Assembly (NCBI RefSeq): GCF_037414475.1
Contig: NZ_CP147913.1
Location: 2,976,001 to 3,040,000 of the forward strand
Direction of reading: 5' to 3'
Length of the DNA stretch: 64,000 bases
DNA from: Myxococcus stipitatus
GTDB lineage: Bacteria; Myxococcota; Myxococcia; Myxococcales; Myxococcaceae
In this document: piece by piece, positions 59,966 through 64,000 of the stretch
Numbering within the stretch: position 1 is the first letter of the stretch
Layout: the number at the start of each line of letters is the position of its first letter
Notes under the pieces: model-generated
The model's input: only the letters and a program-made list of their open reading frames with translations
What the model was told of the DNA's origin: nothing
Databases searched by the model: none
Program-made: the position numbers and the translations under genes

Positions 59966-60835
59966 TCAGCGCGGCGACCGTCGCGCTGACCTCCGCAGCC
60001 GGGTGAACAATTCCGTGACGACCGGGCGCACGGGCGCGTGGTCCCGCTGCACGGCATGCACCATGTTCACCAGGGCCGGCTTGCCCCAGCTCACCACGCG
60101 CAGGCCGCGCCCCTTCGGAATGCAGAAGTCAGGCACCACGGCGGTGCCCCTGTCTCGCGCCACCCACTCCAGCACCTCCTCCAGATCCTCGAAGTGGGCG
60201 GTGCTGTACCAGTGCGGATGGCGACGGCCGAAGTGGTGCCCCAGCCACCGGCCCACCACGTAGTCGCCCTCGTCGTACGTCACCAGCGGCACGTCGCGGA
60301 AGTCCTTCTGGGCTCGCAAGCGCCGGGCCCAGGTGGCTCCCGCGACCAGCACCAGCTTCTCCTCGTACACCGGCGTCAACGTCAGGCGCGGATGCACGGT
60401 GCCTCGGAACGAGAAGCCCACGTCCACCTTCCCTTCCAGCACCTGGCGGAAGACCTCGTCCGCGGGCGGGTAGCGCAAGGTCAGCGCGCGGTGCAGCGAC
60501 TCCACCTCCGCGAGCAGGGGGAAGAGCACGTAGCGGCCGAAGCCGGAGACCGAGGCCACCTCCAGCGGCCGGTCCTCCTCGGCTCCCTGCAGGACGGCCT
60601 GCACGTCCCGGGCGAAACCTCCGAGGAAGCGAAAGAGCCGGTCCGCCAGCGGCGTGGGCACGAGCCGCGCCGAGCGGCGCTCGAACAGCGGCGCGCCCAG
60701 CGTCTCCTCCAGGCGCCGCAGCTGGTAGCTCACCGTGGGCTGGGTGCGGTGCAGCCGCAACGCGGCCTCCGTGACACCTCGAGCCTCGTAGACCGCCACG
60801 AAGGTGCGCAGGAAGGGGAGGTCCGGGAAGTCCAT
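59966..60835 (-). CDS. LysR family transcriptional regulator
   Basis: 289 aa, standard length. The helix-turn-helix is FLRTFVAVYEARGVTEAALRLHRTQPTVSYQLRRLEETLGAPLFERR. A periplasmic-binding-type effector domain follows. It converges on the M16 gene (16-bp gap) and is divergent from the NTF2-like lipoprotein gene 71 bp away, which is its most likely target. Effector unknown. Confidence 0.94.
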   Translation of the reverse strand: MDFPDLPFLRTFVAVYEARGVTEAALRLHRTQPTVSYQLRRLEETLGAPLFERRSARLVPTPLADRLFRFLGGFARDVQAVLQGAEEDRPLEVASVSGFGRYVLFPLLAEVESLHRALTLRYPPADEVFRQVLEGKVDVGFSFRGTVHPRLTLTPVYEEKLVLVAGATWARRLRAQKDFRDVPLVTYDEGDYVVGRWLGHHFGRRHPHWYSTAHFEDLEEVLEWVARDRGTAVVPDFCIPKGRGLRVVSWGKPALVNMVHAVQRDHAPVRPVVTELFTRLRRSARRSPR

Positions 60836-60906
60836 CGAAGATTTCTATGGGAGGTCGGTTCTACTATCAATTGGATATCAGAGGTCCGCCAGCGCACCTT
60901 GGCGGC
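60836..60906. promoter_or_regulatory. Divergent promoter region LysR / lipoprotein
   Basis: A 71-bp AT-richer gap containing CAATTG and GATATC near the middle, the sort of place a LysR protein binds. A formal T-N11-A box cannot be assigned with confidence. Confidence 0.4.
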
Positions 60907-61746
60907 ATGCCGAAGACACTCCCGTTGGTGACGCTCGCGCTGCTCTCGGCGTGTGCGCACTCCCTGCCATCGCCAGCGCCTTCCTCTCGGCTCCACGCGA
61001 GCCCCGAAGAGGCCGTGCGGGCCTACTTCCGCGCCTCGGATGAAGGCTCCCACCGGCTGCTGCGCTCCGCGTTCCATCCGGACGTGCTCATGCATTGGGT
61101 GGACGGCGGCGACGGGGCCTTGCGCACGCTGACCCAGTTGGAGTGGTGGCAGCGCCTGGACGCCGCGGCGAAGGCACCGGCTCCCGCGAGCGAACGGCAC
61201 CTGACGACGCTGGACCGCGAGGGCTCCTTCGCGTTGATGGAAGCCGTCTCCCGCTGGCCGAGCCACGCCTTCGTGGACCTGATGCTCGCGGTGGACACCC
61301 CCGCGGGCTGGCGCATCGTGGGCAAGGTGTTCCATCGACTGGCGCCGGGCGAGGAGCTGCCCCACTTCCCCTCGGCGGAGCAGGAGGTCCGCGCCGTGCT
61401 CGAGGGGAAGATTCGAGCCCATGTCCTCTACAGCCCGGCGCTGCTGCTCCAGACGCACACGCCGGACTGCCGCTACTACCGCGCGCACGTGGAGGGAGTG
61501 CCCTTCGCCTGGGAATCCCTGTCGATGGCCGCGTCACGCTACGCGGCGCACGAGGACGCCGGCGTCCAGGACTCCGACAGCCCGTGGAACATCCTGAAGG
61601 TGGAGGTCCGAGGGAGCGTGGCCGCCGCGAAGCTCGAGGTCACCGTCAAGGGTGTCCGCTACATCGACCACCTGCTGCTGGTGCGCGTCGGCGGGCAGTG
61701 GAGAATCTCCTCCGCCTCCTGGGGCGACCCACGCCCGGCGCCCTAG
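60907..61746 (+). CDS. Lipoprotein with two NTF2-like (lumazine-binding-type) domains
   Basis: 279 aa. The signal peptide ends at lipobox Cys16 (TLALLSAC). Two cone-shaped NTF2-like domains are likely: SPEEAVRAYFRASDEGSHRLLRSAFHPDVLMHWV...WRIVGKVFHRL, then SAEQEVRAVLEGKIRAHVLYSPALLLQ...DHLLLVRVGGQWRISSASW. The second looks like a diverged copy of the first. Such folds bind small hydrophobic ligands. The ATG at 60907 starts the signal peptide; an in-frame ATG at 60847 is less likely. Possibly controlled by the divergent LysR protein. Confidence 0.78.
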   Translation: MPKTLPLVTLALLSACAHSLPSPAPSSRLHASPEEAVRAYFRASDEGSHRLLRSAFHPDVLMHWVDGGDGALRTLTQLEWWQRLDAAAKAPAPASERHLTTLDREGSFALMEAVSRWPSHAFVDLMLAVDTPAGWRIVGKVFHRLAPGEELPHFPSAEQEVRAVLEGKIRAHVLYSPALLLQTHTPDCRYYRAHVEGVPFAWESLSMAASRYAAHEDAGVQDSDSPWNILKVEVRGSVAAAKLEVTVKGVRYIDHLLLVRVGGQWRISSASWGDPRPAP

Positions 61747-61764
61747 GCTCCGCCGCTCATCACG

Positions 61765-62136
61765 TCACGGCGGGGGCGGCTCGCCCCGGAAGAACGCGGC
61801 GACGTCCGGGCAGGCCTCGATGAAGCCAGCCGCGTCCGCGCACGACGGAGGACGCCCCGTGGTGGTAGTGGCCTGGACGAAGGGGGTGCGGCACTCGAGC
61901 ATCCGCTCCCGGGTGGGCGTGACGAAGGCGAAGTCCTCCGAGCCGCAGCCCGTCCGCTCCAGCAGGGTGGCCTGGCAGCTCGCGCCCGGGAGGAGCTGGT
62001 CGGACACCTCGGGACAGGCCTCCGAATGACAGTACCGCGCGACGACGTCCTTGCAGACCGCCGAGTCGGATGCCCCCGACCCGGAGCAAGCGGTCAGCCA
62101 GGCCAGGGTCCCCATGACGAACACGTATCTTCTCAT
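61765..62136 (-). CDS. Small Cys-rich lipoprotein
   Basis: 123 aa. The signal peptide ends at Cys17 (AWLTAC). Eight more Cys are in the mature part (VCKDVVARYCHSEACPEV, SCQATLLERTGC, MLEC, SCADAAGFIEAC), so four disulfides are possible. Family not recognised. It converges on the NTF2-like lipoprotein (18-bp gap) and is divergent from prmA (40 bp). Confidence 0.8.
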   Translation of the reverse strand: MRRYVFVMGTLAWLTACSGSGASDSAVCKDVVARYCHSEACPEVSDQLLPGASCQATLLERTGCGSEDFAFVTPTRERMLECRTPFVQATTTTGRPPSCADAAGFIEACPDVAAFFRGEPPPP

Positions 62137-62176
62137 GGCGCTCCCACGCTACTCACAGCGCGGTAAAAGGGCCCAC

Positions 62177-63043
62177 ATGTCACAGACCTATTTGTCACTC
62201 ACCGTGGAGTTGCCCGAGGAAGCGTCCGAGGCCGTACAGGACCTCCTCCACGAGGCCGGTGCGCTCGGTCTCGAGGTGCGCGACCGGGAAACCCCCACCA
62301 TGCCGGGCGTGCGCGCGCCGAACGCGGGTGAGTCCATCGTCATCGGCTACTTCGAGGACCGCGAGACGGCGGAGGCCGCCCGCGACGAGGTGGCCGAGTC
62401 CTTCCCCAACGCCCGCCTGGGCCTGGACGAGCAGCCCCAGCAGGACTGGAGCAACGAGTGGAAGTCGCTCATCAAGTCGGTGCATGTGGGCCGGCTGTGG
62501 GTGGGGCCGCCCTGGGATGTGGGCAACGCGCCCGAGGGCGCCGTCCGGCTGGTGATTGAGCCGAAGATGGCGTTCGGCACGGGCGACCACCCGACGACGT
62601 CGCTGTGCCTGGCGGCCGTGGACGCGTTCATGGCGGACCACCCCGGCGCGAGCGTCCTGGACGTGGGCACCGGCACGGGCGTGCTGGCCATCGCGGCGAA
62701 GAAGCTGGGCGCGGGCCACGTCGTCGCCACGGACAACGACCCGACCTCGGTGGAGCTGGCGCAGGAGAACCTGACGGACAACGGCACGCCGGACATCGAC
62801 GTGTCCGGCAAGGAGCTGACGGCAGTGGAGGGCACCTTCGACCTGGTGCTCGCCAACATCCTGGCCAACACGCTCATCGAGCTGGCGCCGCTCATCGCCC
62901 CCAAGGCGAAGGACCGGCTGGTGCTCGCGGGGGTGCTGGCCCACCAGCGCGCGGATGTGGAAGCCGCCTACCGCAACCTCGGCTTCACGGTGCTGCCCGG
63001 CGCCACCCAGGGTGAGTGGGTGCGCATCGATTTGAAGCGCTGA
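62177..63043 (+). CDS. prmA: Ribosomal protein L11 methyltransferase
   Basis: 288 aa. The C-terminal SAM methyltransferase has VLDVGTGTGVLAIAAKKLG (motif I), VATDNDPTSVELAQEN and LVLANILANTLIELAP, the PrmA catalytic-loop pattern. MAFGTGDHPTTSLCL before it is the other signature. The N-terminal ~90 residues form the L11-binding domain. It trimethylates lysines and the N-terminus of L11 in the cytoplasm. It is monocistronic, with a hairpin downstream. Confidence 0.95.
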   Translation: MSQTYLSLTVELPEEASEAVQDLLHEAGALGLEVRDRETPTMPGVRAPNAGESIVIGYFEDRETAEAARDEVAESFPNARLGLDEQPQQDWSNEWKSLIKSVHVGRLWVGPPWDVGNAPEGAVRLVIEPKMAFGTGDHPTTSLCLAAVDAFMADHPGASVLDVGTGTGVLAIAAKKLGAGHVVATDNDPTSVELAQENLTDNGTPDIDVSGKELTAVEGTFDLVLANILANTLIELAPLIAPKAKDRLVLAGVLAHQRADVEAAYRNLGFTVLPGATQGEWVRIDLKR

Positions 63044-63058
63044 AGTCCGGCCGCGTGG

Positions 63059-63087
63059 GGCTCGCGCGGGGAGGTCGCGCGCGAGCC
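63059..63087. terminator. Hairpin between prmA and the membrane hydrolase gene
   Basis: Perfect 10-bp stem GGCTCGCGCG (63059-63068) / CGCGCGAGCC (63078-63087), 9-nt loop, between convergent genes. No T-run. Confidence 0.75.
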
Positions 63088-63106
63088 TGTCCGTGGCTGT
63101 CTGGCG

Positions 63107-64000
63107 TCACCGCTCGGGGTGGGCCTCGGCGGAAGGCCGCATCAGGCGGAGCGACTTGTCCAGCTCCACCACGGCGTGGCCCAACCCTCCGCTGAACGAC
63201 CGGGAGTAGCGCACGTCGTTGATGACGACACGCCACCCCGCCTCGGTCTGCGTCACCTGGTACGTAGGCAGGCGCAGCCAGTTGGCGAGCCCTCGAAGAT
63301 GTGGGGCCGCGAGCGCCGCCTGGATGACGGGGCCGGGATTCGGCTCGCGAGGGAGGCTGGCGTCGCTCCACTGGAGATGCGCCTCGCCGCCGCGCAGGAA
63401 GTCCGCGCGCACGAAGTGATAGCGGTCCGGGCCCACGGCGATGAGGTCTCGCACGAAGGGATTCGCGGGCACGGGCCCGGCGATGACCCGCTCCACCGGA
63501 TACCCCTGCGCCAGGAGCCACGACTTCGCGCGCGGCGCGGCCACCTGTGAGCCCAGCAGGATGGCGCCCAGGTAGAGCATGAGCCCCACGCCACACACCG
63601 TGGCCACGCGCTGCGTGGACAACACCCGAGTCCCTCGCCAGCGCAGCCAGACCACCGCCGCGAGGCCCCCGCCCCACAACACCTTCGCGGGCCAGGGGAC
63701 GAAGGAAGGAACGGTGACGAGCGCGGTGGTCGCGATGCCCAGCACACACCACCCCGCCACGGACTTGCGCGTGCGCGCATCCGCCATCACCACGGCGGCG
63801 CCCGCGAGCAGCCACACCCACGGGTCCACGATGAAGAGTGTGTCTGCGTAGAACCATGTGCCATCGAATGGCATGAGCAACCGCACTCCATGAGTATTGA
63901 GCCAGTCGAGCGCGGGATGACTCAGGATGGCCAGCGCGGACAGCGCGAGCAACGGGCCTGCTCGCGCGGGGGCCAAGGACGGGGCCCTGCGCCTGCGGAC
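63107..64000 (-). CDS. YdjM-like membrane metal-dependent hydrolase (5' end cut)
   Basis: 297 visible codons, open at the window end. Membrane segments include LLALSALAILSHPALDWLNTHG, the YdjM/DUF457 hallmark with His and Asp metal ligands, then WVWLLAGAAVVMADAR, SVAGWCVLGIATTALVTVPSF, VLWGGGLAAVVWL and VCGVGLMLYLGAILLG. A ~130-residue soluble C-terminal part follows. The missing N-terminus should carry the HRGFTHS-like metal motif. It may act on membrane lipids or phosphates; the substrate is unknown. The true start lies beyond base 64000. Confidence 0.85.
   Translation of the reverse strand, partial: VRRRRAPSLAPARAGPLLALSALAILSHPALDWLNTHGVRLLMPFDGTWFYADTLFIVDPWVWLLAGAAVVMADARTRKSVAGWCVLGIATTALVTVPSFVPWPAKVLWGGGLAAVVWLRWRGTRVLSTQRVATVCGVGLMLYLGAILLGSQVAAPRAKSWLLAQGYPVERVIAGPVPANPFVRDLIAVGPDRYHFVRADFLRGGEAHLQWSDASLPREPNPGPVIQAALAAPHLRGLANWLRLPTYQVTQTEAGWRVVINDVRYSRSFSGGLGHAVVELDKSLRLMRPSAEAHPER

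Noticed and set aside
1-64000. Search for tRNA, rRNA, insertion sequences, integrases, prophage genes and CRISPR.
   Set aside because: No convincing pattern was seen by eye. A covariance-model scan (tRNAscan, Infernal) and IS search would be needed to exclude short RNAs fully.

Overview
The window is a stretch of chromosome from a high-GC, gene-dense bacterium, most likely a myxobacterium (Myxococcota, Myxococcaceae-like). The reasons are the strong G/C third-position bias, many lipoproteins, a membrane-anchored Hanks-type Ser/Thr kinase, a DUF4388 protein, an NtrC-type two-component pair, DUF3857/TPR and YXWXXGXW-type envelope proteins, and long Pro/Ala-rich coiled-coil proteins. This assignment comes from gene content, not from a database match. 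I see no rRNA, tRNA, insertion sequence, integrase, CRISPR array or prophage gene.

Layout. 1-577: 5' part of an arylsulfatase. 744-6593 (minus): compact operon speD / DUF4178 zinc-ribbon membrane protein / 53-aa membrane protein / DUF350 / membrane SpeE-like aminopropyltransferase / Tat-exported FAD oxidase, here called the polyamine-envelope operon. 6682-9827: lipase-like hydrolase, trigger-factor-like protein, repeat-bearing hypothetical. 10005-11876 (plus): cyclophilin lipoprotein, carboxylesterase and YjbQ in a tight operon. 11880-15510 (minus): L,D-transpeptidase lipoprotein and C39-like peptidase. 15764-18531: NtrC-type regulator and its kinase. 18583-22448: coiled-coil lipoprotein, small Lys/Ala/Pro-rich secreted protein, GAF protein, Ser/Thr kinase. 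22525-29916: large DUF3857/TPR lipoprotein, YXWXXGXW protein, PQQ-type sugar dehydrogenase lipoprotein. 29947-31929: TetR regulator divergent from a DUF6463-DUF2867 fusion, then a Cys-rich poly-Gly secreted protein. 32055-34075: isoaspartyl-peptidase-like lipoprotein and a DJ-1/PfpI protein. 34126-40423 (minus): complete SUF operon headed by an Rrf2 regulator. 40607-41851: branched-chain amino-acid-type binding lipoprotein. 41879-50330 (minus): two tandem paralogous Tad pseudopilin/Flp modules. 50609-57160: DUF4388/J-like/TPR protein, Cys-rich lipoprotein, and the operon coiled-coil protein / hemW / TPR membrane protein. 57349-64000: fused M16 peptidase, LysR regulator divergent from an NTF2-like lipoprotein, Cys-rich lipoprotein, prmA, and a YdjM-like membrane hydrolase cut by the window end.

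How the genes may work together. In the first operon SpeD makes decarboxylated SAM, the aminopropyl donor for the membrane SpeE-like enzyme. The Tat-exported oxidase and three membrane proteins suggest polyamine chemistry at the envelope; that is inference. The SUF operon holds the full SufBCD-SufS-SufU-SufT set, with a palindrome resembling the IscR type-1 operator upstream of its Rrf2 gene. The Tad modules supply pilin and pseudopilins only; the ATPase, secretin, platform proteins and prepilin peptidase must be elsewhere.

The best candidates for something new are the polyamine-envelope operon and the duplicated Tad pseudopilin modules.
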